A stretch of 64,000 nucleotides of DNA, from positions 726,157 to 790,156 of the forward strand of contig NZ_BDCO01000003.1 in NCBI RefSeq assembly GCF_001613545.1, given 5' to 3'. The notes below the pieces were generated by a model. It searched no databases and was not told the origin of the DNA. It saw only the letters and a program-made list of their open reading frames with translations. Positions within the stretch are counted from its first letter, which is position 1. Each line of letters begins with the position of its first letter. This stretch comes from Terrimicrobium sacchariphilum. GTDB lineage: Bacteria > Verrucomicrobiota > Verrucomicrobiia > Chthoniobacterales > Terrimicrobiaceae. The position numbers were made by a program, and so were the translations under genes. This document shows positions 1-8,163 of this stretch, one piece after another.

Positions 1-576
1 CTTTCCCTCGGTGTGCTCGATGGCGGTCCACTCGACGATGGAGGTGAGCTTGTTGGCCGCATCCACCTCGCAGACACCGCGTGCCACGGAGCCGTGATCG
101 GAGAGCGTATTATCGAGGCGATAGCCGGCCATCGCGTAATCTGTGCTGGCCGCCGTCTTGTCGCGGAGGAACTTCGCCAGCACCTCGTACGAACCGACAC
201 CGTAGAAATCATCGGCATTGATGGAAACAAACGGACCGTCAAGCACCTCGCGGGCGCACCATACGGCATGGGCGGTGCCCCAGGGTTTTTTACGATCGGC
301 CGGTACAGTGAAGCTGCCGGGCAGCGAGTCGAGCTGCTGGAAGGCGTAGGCCACATCGATGCGGCCCTCGTAGCGCGAGCCGACCTTGGCCCGGAACTCC
401 TCCTCAATGTCGCGGCGAATCAGGAATACCACGCGGTCAAAACCGGCGCGCATGGCGTCATAGACCGAGTAGTCGAGCAAGGTTTCCCCCGATGGTCCCA
501 TGGGATCGACCTGTTTCAGGCCTCCATAACGGCTGCCCATGCCTGCGGCGAGTACGAGAAGAGAGAGAGAAGACAT
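1..576 (-). CDS. Nucleotidyltransferase family protein, 3' end cut by window edge
   Basis: The first 192 codons of a minus-strand gene starting at 576 and running off the left edge. The N-terminus (MSSLSLLVLAAGMGSRYGG, then LKQVDPMG) is the nucleotide-binding loop of the NTP_transferase / sugar-nucleotide pyrophosphorylase fold (G-x-G-[ST]-R), followed by KPWGTAHAVWCA and VSINADDFYG, the metal-binding aspartate region of the same fold. Such enzymes join an NTP to a sugar phosphate or similar in the cytoplasm. The substrate cannot be read from this fragment. It lies 70 bases downstream of the AraC-type gene on the same strand and may be co-transcribed with it. Confidence 0.8.
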   Translation of the reverse strand, partial: MSSLSLLVLAAGMGSRYGGLKQVDPMGPSGETLLDYSVYDAMRAGFDRVVFLIRRDIEEEFRAKVGSRYEGRIDVAYAFQQLDSLPGSFTVPADRKKPWGTAHAVWCAREVLDGPFVSINADDFYGVGSYEVLAKFLRDKTAASTDYAMAGYRLDNTLSDHGSVARGVCEVDAANKLTSIVEWTAIEHTEGK

Positions 577-645
577 CGGGCGTGTGTTTTCTCCGATTGC
601 GCCCCCTCTGGCAAGCCGGGGATACGACACCCCACGGCGAAAACG

Positions 646-1530
646 TTAATTCAAAGGCCTTTCCCCGTGCTGCCGCATGGCCCGAGGACTCGATCCAAAG
701 TGCTTCCGGAAGGTTTTGGAGAAGTGAAAGGCATCCTCGTACCCCACCTGCCGGGCGATTTCCGATACGGTCATGTTGTGATCGGAAAGCAGATGCGCGG
801 CGCGGTGCATTCGATGCTGGATGAGGCATTCCATGGGAGCGAGGCCGAAGGTTTTTCGAAACTGAGCGGAGAAATGCGATGGCGACATGCCCGCCATGGA
901 GGCGAGTTTCTCCAGAGTGATGGGGTGATCCGGCACGGCGGCGATGAGACGATGCACGGCCAGCAGGCGCTCCGGCACCTGAATGCCGGAATCGACTCCC
1001 CGCAACTGGCGGGCGAGTTCTCGAAAACAATTTTCCAGGAGATTTCCGATAAGGATTTCATCGGGCGGCATGTAGGACACGACCTCGGCGTGGACATCGA
1101 GGAGGGTTTGCTGGAAGTGCGAGATGTTTCCGACCGGGAACGGTTCCGCCAGCGGAAGTCGGGCCTGGCGCAGGGCCTGGCGGATGCGGCGGCCTTCACA
1201 ATGAATCCACGAGTGAACGAAGCCCTGCCGGGGATTGCCATAAAACTGCCCCTTGCCGGGTGGCCAGACCATCATGGTGTCCGGGCGGTCCGTGGGCTGC
1301 ATGACCGGGGAGGTGCCGATCTGGGCTTCATCATGGAAGAGCATGATCAGGTAGTCACCTGTTCCCTGTGGACGTTCGACAAGACACGCCGGCATAGCCT
1401 CTCGAATGCCGATCCCGCGCACGCTGACAGTCTTTGAGCCGAGCGGCTGCGGAGAGAAGAATCGCTTGAAGCCCATACCGGGGAAGGCGGAAGGGCGATT
1501 GCGGGAATGGGCGAGTTCCGACGGATTCAT
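646..1530 (-). CDS. AraC family transcriptional regulator
   Basis: 294 residues. The C-terminal third (about residues 185 to 288) is a double helix-turn-helix of the AraC/XylS type: LEKLASMAGMSPSHFSAQFR for the first HTH, then VSEIARQVGYEDAFHFSKTF and the usual FGSSPRAMR ending. The N-terminal part has the length of a cupin-type ligand-binding domain, with aromatic and proline residues (VWPPGKGQFYGNP) typical of sugar-responsive members. It is divergent to the GH116-GH172 pair, so regulation of those genes by a released sugar is the natural inference. An alternative start at Met19 (MGFKRFF) cannot be excluded. No Shine-Dalgarno stands out. Confidence 0.88.
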   Translation of the reverse strand: MNPSELAHSRNRPSAFPGMGFKRFFSPQPLGSKTVSVRGIGIREAMPACLVERPQGTGDYLIMLFHDEAQIGTSPVMQPTDRPDTMMVWPPGKGQFYGNPRQGFVHSWIHCEGRRIRQALRQARLPLAEPFPVGNISHFQQTLLDVHAEVVSYMPPDEILIGNLLENCFRELARQLRGVDSGIQVPERLLAVHRLIAAVPDHPITLEKLASMAGMSPSHFSAQFRKTFGLAPMECLIQHRMHRAAHLLSDHNMTVSEIARQVGYEDAFHFSKTFRKHFGSSPRAMRQHGERPLN

Positions 1531-1624
1531 GGAGGATCGTAAGATATTACAGGTATTTCATGGCGGGCTCCATGTTCAAGACCGCTCGATCTGTATTAGA
1601 TTTCACCCAGCATTTTTGAGACAT

Positions 1625-4210
1625 ATGCCCTCCCGTCGCCTTCCGGCCATAGCTTCGTCCAAGAAAGGAACTCAACCGCTGTTTCCTTTTCACCATCGCA
1701 ATATTCTCCAGACGGCAATGCCGCTGGGTGGCATCGGCGCAGGCTGTATCTGCTTCAACGGATATGGAGGATTGCAGGATTTTTCGATCCGCAATCGCCC
1801 CTCCACGACTGCGCTTCCCGATGAGAACAGGGAGGACGATGCTGGTTTTGCGCTTTTGCACATCAAGGGAGATAAGCCCGTCACCCGGCTGGTCGAAGGA
1901 CCCTTTCCGCCAGGGAAAATCTACGACCAGGGCTTGCAGGGGCGGGGCTGCCGACATGGAGGATACGAGGGATTGCCGAGGTTTCGGCAGAGCCGTTTTG
2001 AGAGCGGGTATCCGTTTGCGCAAGTAACCTTGTCGGATAGAGACATGCCCGTTGAGGTCAGGGTGACGGGTTGGAGTCCATTCGTGCCGCTGGATGAGAT
2101 CGCTTCCAGCGTGCCTGCGGCCATGATCGAATATTCCATCCGGAATACATCCCGGAAGGCTGTCGAATGTGAGTTTTCGTTTCATCTTGCTCACCCGGCG
2201 GTCGGCGCATCAACGAAAGATGAAGGGACCCGGTGTGCTGTGATTCCGGGAAAAGGCGTTCATTTTACCAACACCGAGCCTTCGGATAGCGAGACCTTTG
2301 GCGAGGGGAGCCTGACCGTGATCGGACCCAAACCGCGTATCAAGGCCACCTGGATACGGGGCGGCTTTTTCGACGGAGTTTCCGCATTGTGGCGGGAGGT
2401 CGAAACGGGGAAATTCCAGCCCAACGATGGCACGGAGGACGCGGGGAGAGGGGGGCGTAACGGTGGCTCCGTGGAAGTCAAGGTGAGGCTGCGTCCCGGG
2501 GAAAAGGCGGAAATCCCGGTAATCATCACCTGGTATTTTCCCAACAGCAACTTGACCTTCGAGCAGGTCGGATATCCGGTGGGCGAGAGTCCGCGTTGGC
2601 GCACCTATTACTCCTCACTCTGGCGGGACGCGCGTGATGTCGTGGATTATCTCCACGAACATTATGAGGAACTGCGTCGAAGGACGGTGGCTTTTCAGAA
2701 TGCGCTGCTTAGTTCCTCCCTGCCGCCCTATGTGCTGGATGCTGTCTCGGCCAACCTGGCCATTATCAAATCCCCGACCGTGCTCCGGCAGGCCAGCGGC
2801 AATCTTTGGGCCTGGGAGGGGAGCGCCACCATGGAGGGAAGCTGCCACGGGAGCTGTACACATGTCTGGAACTACGCCCAGGCGTTTCCACATTTGTTTC
2901 CCGCCATCGAGCGCACCTTGCGCGAGCAGGAACTGGAGCGGTCCATTGATGAGCGAGGACACGTGAATTTTCGCGCCGCATTGCCAGACGGCCCTAATCC
3001 GCACACCTGGTATGCCGCAGCCGACGGGCAGCTTGGCGGCATCATGAAGCTCTATCGCGACTGGCAGATCAGCGGAGACACTGCGTGGTTGCGACGACTA
3101 TACCCGCTCGCTCTCCGCAGCATCGAATATTGCATCAACCAATGGGATCCCGACCGCATCGGCGCTGTGGTGGAGCCGCATCATAATACCTACGACATCG
3201 AGTTCTGGGGCGCTGATGGAATGTGCACGACAATCTATGCGGGCGCTCTGTCCGCCATGAGTGAAATCTGTGCCGCGCTCGGGGATTCAGCCGGGGCGGA
3301 AAAGTACCGCGATCTCGCTTCGCGCAGTGCACGTTACCTGAAGGGAAAGCTCTTCAACGGCGAGTACTTCGAGCAGAAGGTGCAGTACCGCGGACTGCGC
3401 GACACGTCGTTCCTGGAGAAAATCGCCGGACGCCTCAAGGCGGAAGAGTCGGATTCCAAGCTCCGTCTGATGAAAAAGGAGGGACCACTCTACCAATACG
3501 GAAAGGGATGTCTTTCCGATGGCGTAATTGGTGCGTGGATGGCGCAGATTTACGGAATATCCACGCCTCTCGACGATGAGCTTGTTCGCAAGAGCCTGTA
3601 CTCCATCCATCGGTACAATTTTCGTAAAGACTTATCCGACCATGCGAACTGCCAGCGGCCGGGATATGCCATCGGGAGCGAATCGGGTTTGCTGCTTTGC
3701 TCGTGGCCGCGGGGCGGGAAACCCACCCTTCCATTTATTTACAGTGATGAGGTGTGGACCGGCATCGAGTATCAGGTGGCGTCCCACCTTATCGAGTGCG
3801 GTTTGGTACGTGAAGGGCTCCAGATCGTGAAGGCCGTGCGCAGCCGCTACGACGGTGCGGTGCGCAATCCCTGGAATGAATACGAGTGCGGCAACTACTA
3901 CGCCCGGGCTCTCGCCAGCTTTGCCCTGCTCGGCTCGCTATCCGGATTCCGGTACTCGGCGGTGACAAAAACACTTTGGTTTGCTCCGAAGATTTCGAAA
4001 CAGTCATTCCAGACATTCTTCTCCACCGCCTCCGGATACGGAATCATCAGTTTGGACCGGGGACGTCTCACTGTGCGCCTGATCGAAGGAACTCTTTCGC
4101 TGCGAAGCCTGGTTTTGGGAGATGGTAATACAATCTCTCTCGAAGCCGAGGTTGCGCCCGGGCGTCCCGTGACGATTTCCCTTTTAAAGAAAAATCCCAA
4201 GAAACCATGA
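1625..4210 (+). CDS. GH116 / DUF608 family glycoside hydrolase
   Basis: 861 residues from the ATG at 1625; the frame is open further upstream but homology-like sequence starts just after this Met (TAMPLGGIGAGCICFNGYGG). The GGIGAG and FSIRN segments are the start of the N-terminal beta-glucosidase-2/glucosylceramidase domain, and the second half is the DUF608 (alpha/alpha)6 catalytic domain: MEGSCHGSCTHVWNYAQ, then NTYDIEFWGADGM and YCSD-equivalent YSDEVWTGIEYQVA. Asp524 in NTYD is the likely general acid by comparison with the family. GH116 enzymes cleave beta-glucosides or beta-xylosides. No signal peptide is evident. The stop overlaps the start of the GH172 gene (ATGA at 4207), so the two are translationally coupled. 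Confidence 0.88.
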   Translation: MPSRRLPAIASSKKGTQPLFPFHHRNILQTAMPLGGIGAGCICFNGYGGLQDFSIRNRPSTTALPDENREDDAGFALLHIKGDKPVTRLVEGPFPPGKIYDQGLQGRGCRHGGYEGLPRFRQSRFESGYPFAQVTLSDRDMPVEVRVTGWSPFVPLDEIASSVPAAMIEYSIRNTSRKAVECEFSFHLAHPAVGASTKDEGTRCAVIPGKGVHFTNTEPSDSETFGEGSLTVIGPKPRIKATWIRGGFFDGVSALWREVETGKFQPNDGTEDAGRGGRNGGSVEVKVRLRPGEKAEIPVIITWYFPNSNLTFEQVGYPVGESPRWRTYYSSLWRDARDVVDYLHEHYEELRRRTVAFQNALLSSSLPPYVLDAVSANLAIIKSPTVLRQASGNLWAWEGSATMEGSCHGSCTHVWNYAQAFPHLFPAIERTLREQELERSIDERGHVNFRAALPDGPNPHTWYAAADGQLGGIMKLYRDWQISGDTAWLRRLYPLALRSIEYCINQWDPDRIGAVVEPHHNTYDIEFWGADGMCTTIYAGALSAMSEICAALGDSAGAEKYRDLASRSARYLKGKLFNGEYFEQKVQYRGLRDTSFLEKIAGRLKAEESDSKLRLMKKEGPLYQYGKGCLSDGVIGAWMAQIYGISTPLDDELVRKSLYSIHRYNFRKDLSDHANCQRPGYAIGSESGLLLCSWPRGGKPTLPFIYSDEVWTGIEYQVASHLIECGLVREGLQIVKAVRSRYDGAVRNPWNEYECGNYYARALASFALLGSLSGFRYSAVTKTLWFAPKISKQSFQTFFSTASGYGIISLDRGRLTVRLIEGTLSLRSLVLGDGNTISLEAEVAPGRPVTISLLKKNPKKP

Positions 4211-5325
4211 ACTTGTTCACTCAATCCCTCGGCAGCCTCTCCTTTCTGAGCAAAGCGCAAACCCGGTCCATCTCGCCGGAGAATGTCTATGGAGAAAAAG
4301 GACGCGGCGGCATGGCGGAGGTTTCGGCGATTCCTCAGCCGGAGGTGGAGAGAATCGGCCAGCACTGGGTTGAAAACTATCCCGATGCGCGCGATCTCGG
4401 GCGCGGGTGGAAGGTGCGGCCTCGCATCATTCTCCCGGCGGGAAGCGTCACGACCATCATGGATGTCGATGGGCCGGGGCAGATTCAGCAAATCTGGATG
4501 ACGCTGGCCGGTTCATGGCGGTGGAACATCCTGCGCATTTACTGGGATGGGTCCGAACATCCCTCGGTCGAGTGTCCGGTGGGCGATTTCTTTGCCTGCG
4601 GGTGGGGAAAGTACGCGCCGCTGGTGTCGCAGCCGGTCTGTGTGAATCCCGGCAGCGCCTTCAACTGCTACTGGCCGATGCCCTTTCGCAAACACTGTCG
4701 CATCACGATCGAGAATCTGGCCGATGACGCGGCGACGCTCTATTACCAGATCAACTACACGCTGGAGGAGATCGCGGAGACGGCGGCGTATTTTCATGCG
4801 CAATTTCGCCGCGTGAATCCACTGCCCTACAAGGAGGTCTACACCATCCTCGATGGCGTGGAGGGGTGGGGGCACTACGTCGGCACCTACATGGCCTGGG
4901 GCGTGAACAACTCGGGCTGGTGGGGCGAGGGGGAGATCAAGTTTTACCTCGATGGTGACCGGGAGTTTCCCACCATCTGCGGCACGGGCACGGAGGATTA
5001 TTTCTGTGGCTCGTACAACTTTGAGAACAAGGAGACCCGGCAATACGAGGAGTACACCACGCCGTACGCGGGGCTGTCGCAGGTGATCCGGCCCGATGGC
5101 GTGTACAATTCCCAGACCCGCTTCGGCATGTATCGCTGGCACATCATGGACCCGGTGCGGTTTCACAAAGACCTGCGTGTCACCATTCAGGCGCTCGGCT
5201 GGCGGAGTGGCGGGCGGTACCTTCCGCTGCAGGATGACATCGCCTCGGTGGCCTATTGGTACCAGACGCACCCGGGAGCGAAGTTTCCTCCGCTGCCTGC
5301 GCGGGAATATCTCGAGGTGATCTAG
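4207..5325 (+). CDS. DUF2961 / GH172 family protein
   Basis: 372 residues. The family signature CGTGTEDYFCGSYNF (Glu263 in the TEDYF motif) and the early VTTIMDVDGPGQIQQIWMT strand pattern identify DUF2961, now glycoside hydrolase family 172, a jelly-roll hexamer-forming fold with known alpha-D-arabinofuranosidase and fructose-dianhydride-forming members. The substrate here is unknown. It overlaps the GH116 gene by four bases, implying that both act on the same glycan. No signal peptide is visible. Its TAG stop shares the palindrome tctaga with the stop of the convergent DUF1697 gene. Confidence 0.88.
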   Translation: MNLFTQSLGSLSFLSKAQTRSISPENVYGEKGRGGMAEVSAIPQPEVERIGQHWVENYPDARDLGRGWKVRPRIILPAGSVTTIMDVDGPGQIQQIWMTLAGSWRWNILRIYWDGSEHPSVECPVGDFFACGWGKYAPLVSQPVCVNPGSAFNCYWPMPFRKHCRITIENLADDAATLYYQINYTLEEIAETAAYFHAQFRRVNPLPYKEVYTILDGVEGWGHYVGTYMAWGVNNSGWWGEGEIKFYLDGDREFPTICGTGTEDYFCGSYNFENKETRQYEEYTTPYAGLSQVIRPDGVYNSQTRFGMYRWHIMDPVRFHKDLRVTIQALGWRSGGRYLPLQDDIASVAYWYQTHPGAKFPPLPAREYLEVI

Positions 5326-5834
5326 AGTGCGGCGGCCATTTCGGCCAGCTTGGCGACGGTATTGATGTTGCGCGCGGTGCCGGTTTTCTCGGCGGGAAGC
5401 CGGAGCCGTGATGTTCCCATGCCGTCGGGGTAAAAGATGAACAACTCGCGTTTCCCGAGAGCGAGTTGCTCCGTTTTCTGTCCCGTCACGCCAGCCGCCG
5501 GATCGCTGGGCAGGGGTGCATCGGTGAAAAGGACTGCTACGCGATTGCCGGGTTCATTGGAGAAGGGATTCCGCTTCAGGATGTCTGCCATTTCGGAGGC
5601 AGTGCGGATGCAGACCTGTACGGGCTTGCCCATGTGGGTTAGCAGGCGCTCCTCCAATGCGGAGCGGACGGCTTTTTCACCCGAGGGGCTGCGAAAGATC
5701 ACGTTGCCGCTGGCGATGTAGGTGCGGACGTCCTGAAAACCCGCCTCCTCGCAAAGCGCCTTTAGCTCCGTCATAGGCAGCTTGCCGGTTCCTCCCACAT
5801 TCACGGCGCGGAGCAGGGCGACATAGGTGGGCAT
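5322..5834 (-). CDS. DUF1697 family protein
   Basis: 170 residues. The opening MPTYVALLRAVNVGGTGKLP, the following MTELKALCEEAGF and TYIASGNVIF are diagnostic of DUF1697, a small widespread family with a ferredoxin-like fold of unknown function. The length matches the family (about 170 to 180). The gene is convergent with the GH172 gene, the two stops overlapping by four bases, and divergent from the imuA operon, so the region from 5835 to about 6030 must hold both promoters. Confidence 0.85.
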   Translation of the reverse strand: MPTYVALLRAVNVGGTGKLPMTELKALCEEAGFQDVRTYIASGNVIFRSPSGEKAVRSALEERLLTHMGKPVQVCIRTASEMADILKRNPFSNEPGNRVAVLFTDAPLPSDPAAGVTGQKTEQLALGKRELFIFYPDGMGTSRLRLPAEKTGTARNINTVAKLAEMAAAL

Positions 5835-5900
5835 GAGGATTTCCTTTAGGGCGGAAAATGGCGGCTGGCGACATCTTTTCGGCGACGGTTTTCTCCTGCT

Positions 5901-5917
5901 CGGACAAGCAATGTCCG
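5901..5917. promoter_or_regulatory. Inverted repeat upstream of the mutasome operon, candidate operator
   Basis: CGGACA AGCAA TGTCCG is a perfect 6-bp-arm inverted repeat in the region between the divergent DUF1697 gene and imuA. A related element, TTGTCcGACAA, lies at 6071 to 6081. The mutasome operon is normally under LexA control, so these are candidates for the damage-response operator, but they do not match the TGTTC-N4-GAACA motif that I recall for Verrucomicrobia LexA. Assignment is by position and symmetry only. Confidence 0.3.
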
Positions 5918-6031
5918 ACCCCTGCGGGTGTAGTGAAAAGCGTCTTTATGGAACTTGCGCGGACGGCCCGGGAACCTACAGTTGAGGTGATGGATGCGGC
6001 AAAGGTTCCGGCCCGCTCGCTGGGAGCTGAC

Positions 6032-6697
6032 ATGCCGTCCTTTGGGCAAGAGGGTGAAAGTTGTAACCCATTGTCCGACAAGATTATCCGTTTTGAGCAA
6101 TTGCGCGGCATGCTGGCGGAGAAGTTTCCCGCCGCAACGCACGGCCTCCAGGCTCCGAAGCCGGTCGAACGAGCCGCCATCCCGACGGGAATTTTGACTG
6201 AAATCACCGGTCCCTCGGGAGGCGTCGGGCTGCTCATGCTGGACGCCCTTATCGCGCCTTCGGCCTTTGCGGCAGTGGTGGATACGAGCGACAGCTTTGA
6301 CCCCTCCGATGTGCCGGAGGATTTTCTTTCCCGTCTGCTCTGGGTGCGCTGCGAAAAGCTGACCGGGGCGATTCAGGCGGTGGACCTTCTTTTGCGCGAT
6401 GGCAACCTGCCCATGGTGCTGCTCGACCTGCGCATGGTCGCGGCGAAGGAACTGCGCTCGGTGCCCGCGAGCACGTGGCACCGGTTTCAGCGCCTGCTGG
6501 AGCAACAGGGAAGCGCCCTGGGCATCTGCACGGCGCGACCCTGCATCCCGGCGGCGCGTTTGCGCGTGCATGCGCGGAGCCAGTGGACCCTGCGCGATCT
6601 CCTGCGTCCGCGGGAAGAGTTGATGGCCGAGTTGCTCTCCGAATCCCAATATCGCGGTGTCGCCGCCCCGGGTGAGCGAGCGCTGCACATCGCCTGA
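6032..6697 (+). CDS. imuA: ImuA-like translesion mutagenesis protein
   Basis: 221 residues from the ATG at 6032, chosen because GGGAG sits five bases upstream; the frame is open back to 5858, with a second candidate ATG at 5948. ImuA is a RecA/SulA-like protein that works with ImuB and DnaE2 in damage-induced translesion synthesis. The segment LRGMLAEKFP is the usual N-terminal motif, and ILTEITGPSGGVGLLMLDALI occupies the place of the RecA Walker A loop but lacks the GKT, as expected for ImuA. It is followed eight bases later by imuB. Recognition leans partly on the operon context. Confidence 0.78.
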   Translation: MPSFGQEGESCNPLSDKIIRFEQLRGMLAEKFPAATHGLQAPKPVERAAIPTGILTEITGPSGGVGLLMLDALIAPSAFAAVVDTSDSFDPSDVPEDFLSRLLWVRCEKLTGAIQAVDLLLRDGNLPMVLLDLRMVAAKELRSVPASTWHRFQRLLEQQGSALGICTARPCIPAARLRVHARSQWTLRDLLRPREELMAELLSESQYRGVAAPGERALHIA

Positions 6698-6705
6698 CGC
6701 GCGCC

Positions 6706-8163
6706 ATGTATGCCGCCGTCCATCTGCCGACGTTCCATCTCCAGGCTGCGCTACGCTGGCGGGAGGAGCTATGGGCCGTTCCTGCTGCGGTGGTCGACAC
6801 GCAGGACGGCTGCATCTGCGAGCGCAACCTGCCTGCTGCCGCACGGGATATCTCGGCGGGCATGCCCGTGGCGCTCGCCCTCGCGCGCTGTGCGGAACTG
6901 AAGGTTTTCTCCATCTTTCCAGCCAAGGAAGCGGCTCTTTCCGTCCTGCTGCAGGATATCGCGCTGTCGCATTCTCCGTTCGTCGAGGCCACGCAGCCGG
7001 ATATCGTGGTGCTGGACTGGCGTGGCGTGCTGCACCAGATCGATTGGCACACGCAGGGCGACCATTTACTGAAGGACCTGCAGGCGGCGGGGTTGAAAGC
7101 CACGGTGGGCGTCGCTCCCACGCCAGATGTCGCCATCCTCGCCGCGCGCGAGACGGATGCGGTGAGCGTGGTGCGCGATCGGGGAGAATATCTCGGCCCG
7201 CTGCCGCTTTCGCATCTCACCTCGGATGCCCGCATGCTTGCAGTGCTGGAGGATTGGGGCATCCATACGATCGGGCAGTTCCTGCGCCTGCCCAAGGCCG
7301 ATGTGATCGCCCGCCTCGGCGCGGGAGCGGAGGAAATGTGGCGCGTGGCCAATGGCCGCACGCAGCGCCCGCTGAAACTCGTCGCACCGCCTGAGGTTTA
7401 CCGCGAGGCGTTTGACTTTGAGCATGTGGTGGAAACCACCGCCCCCCTGTTGTTTTTGCTCCGGCGCTTCGTCGACCAGCTCTCGGCCCGTCTGCAGGTC
7501 CGCTACGTGGTGGCCTCGCAGATGATCCTGCGGTTGCCCCTGGATGATGGCGAGACCTACGAGCGCGTCTTTTCCATTCCGGAGCCGACCTCGGAGGCCG
7601 ATGTGATGTTTCGCACGCTGGAAACGCACCTTGACCAATTGACTCTTCCTCAGCAGCCGGTCGGACTCAGTCTCGAGATCGAGGCGGTGGAGCCGACGCG
7701 GCAGCAGTTTGGCCTTTTCGGCACGCGGCTGCGCGATCCGAACCGCTTCGGACACACGCTGGCGCGTATCGGCGCCCTGGTCGGGGTGAGAGAGGTCGGC
7801 TTCCCCGTTCCTCAGGATACACACAAGCCCGACAGCTACCAGCTTGCGCCCCGCGTGGCCTGGAACGCGGAGGAGACCGGGGAGTCGAACCGCGAATGGC
7901 TCGGCCTGCCGCTGCAACGCTGCCGTCCGGCCATTGCTGCGACCGTGGAGACAAAAAACTCCTGTCCAGTTCGTATTGCCTCTTCTTTGGCGGATGGGCG
8001 CATCACCGAGGCGCTGGGACCGTACCGGCTCTCCGGGCATTGGTGGGATCCGGCGGCCTGGCAGCAGGAGGAGTGGGACATCGCGCTTGGCGACGGGCTA
8101 TACCGCATCGTGCGCCGGGATGGTCAATGGTGGGTGGAGGGCTGCTATGAGCGGGTATGTTGA
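6706..8163 (+). CDS. imuB: ImuB, Y-family DNA polymerase-like protein
   Basis: 485 residues. The fold is that of a DinB/UmuC Y-family polymerase, but the first catalytic site reads AAVHLPTFHLQA instead of a D-x-D-x-F-F metal site and the second reads VVLDWRGVLH, so the polymerase is probably inactive, as known for ImuB. The helix-hairpin-helix region is present (LEDWGIHTIGQFLRLPKADV), and QQFGLFG near residue 330 resembles a beta-clamp binding motif. ImuB is the hub that brings DnaE2 and the clamp together. Its end overlaps dnaE2 by 17 bases. Confidence 0.88.
   Translation: MYAAVHLPTFHLQAALRWREELWAVPAAVVDTQDGCICERNLPAAARDISAGMPVALALARCAELKVFSIFPAKEAALSVLLQDIALSHSPFVEATQPDIVVLDWRGVLHQIDWHTQGDHLLKDLQAAGLKATVGVAPTPDVAILAARETDAVSVVRDRGEYLGPLPLSHLTSDARMLAVLEDWGIHTIGQFLRLPKADVIARLGAGAEEMWRVANGRTQRPLKLVAPPEVYREAFDFEHVVETTAPLLFLLRRFVDQLSARLQVRYVVASQMILRLPLDDGETYERVFSIPEPTSEADVMFRTLETHLDQLTLPQQPVGLSLEIEAVEPTRQQFGLFGTRLRDPNRFGHTLARIGALVGVREVGFPVPQDTHKPDSYQLAPRVAWNAEETGESNREWLGLPLQRCRPAIAATVETKNSCPVRIASSLADGRITEALGPYRLSGHWWDPAAWQQEEWDIALGDGLYRIVRRDGQWWVEGCYERVC

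Noticed and set aside
13..1437. 474-codon open frame on the plus strand
   Set aside because: It lies antisense to the nucleotidyltransferase and AraC-type genes, whose family motifs are clear on the minus strand; composition is that of a GC-rich shadow.
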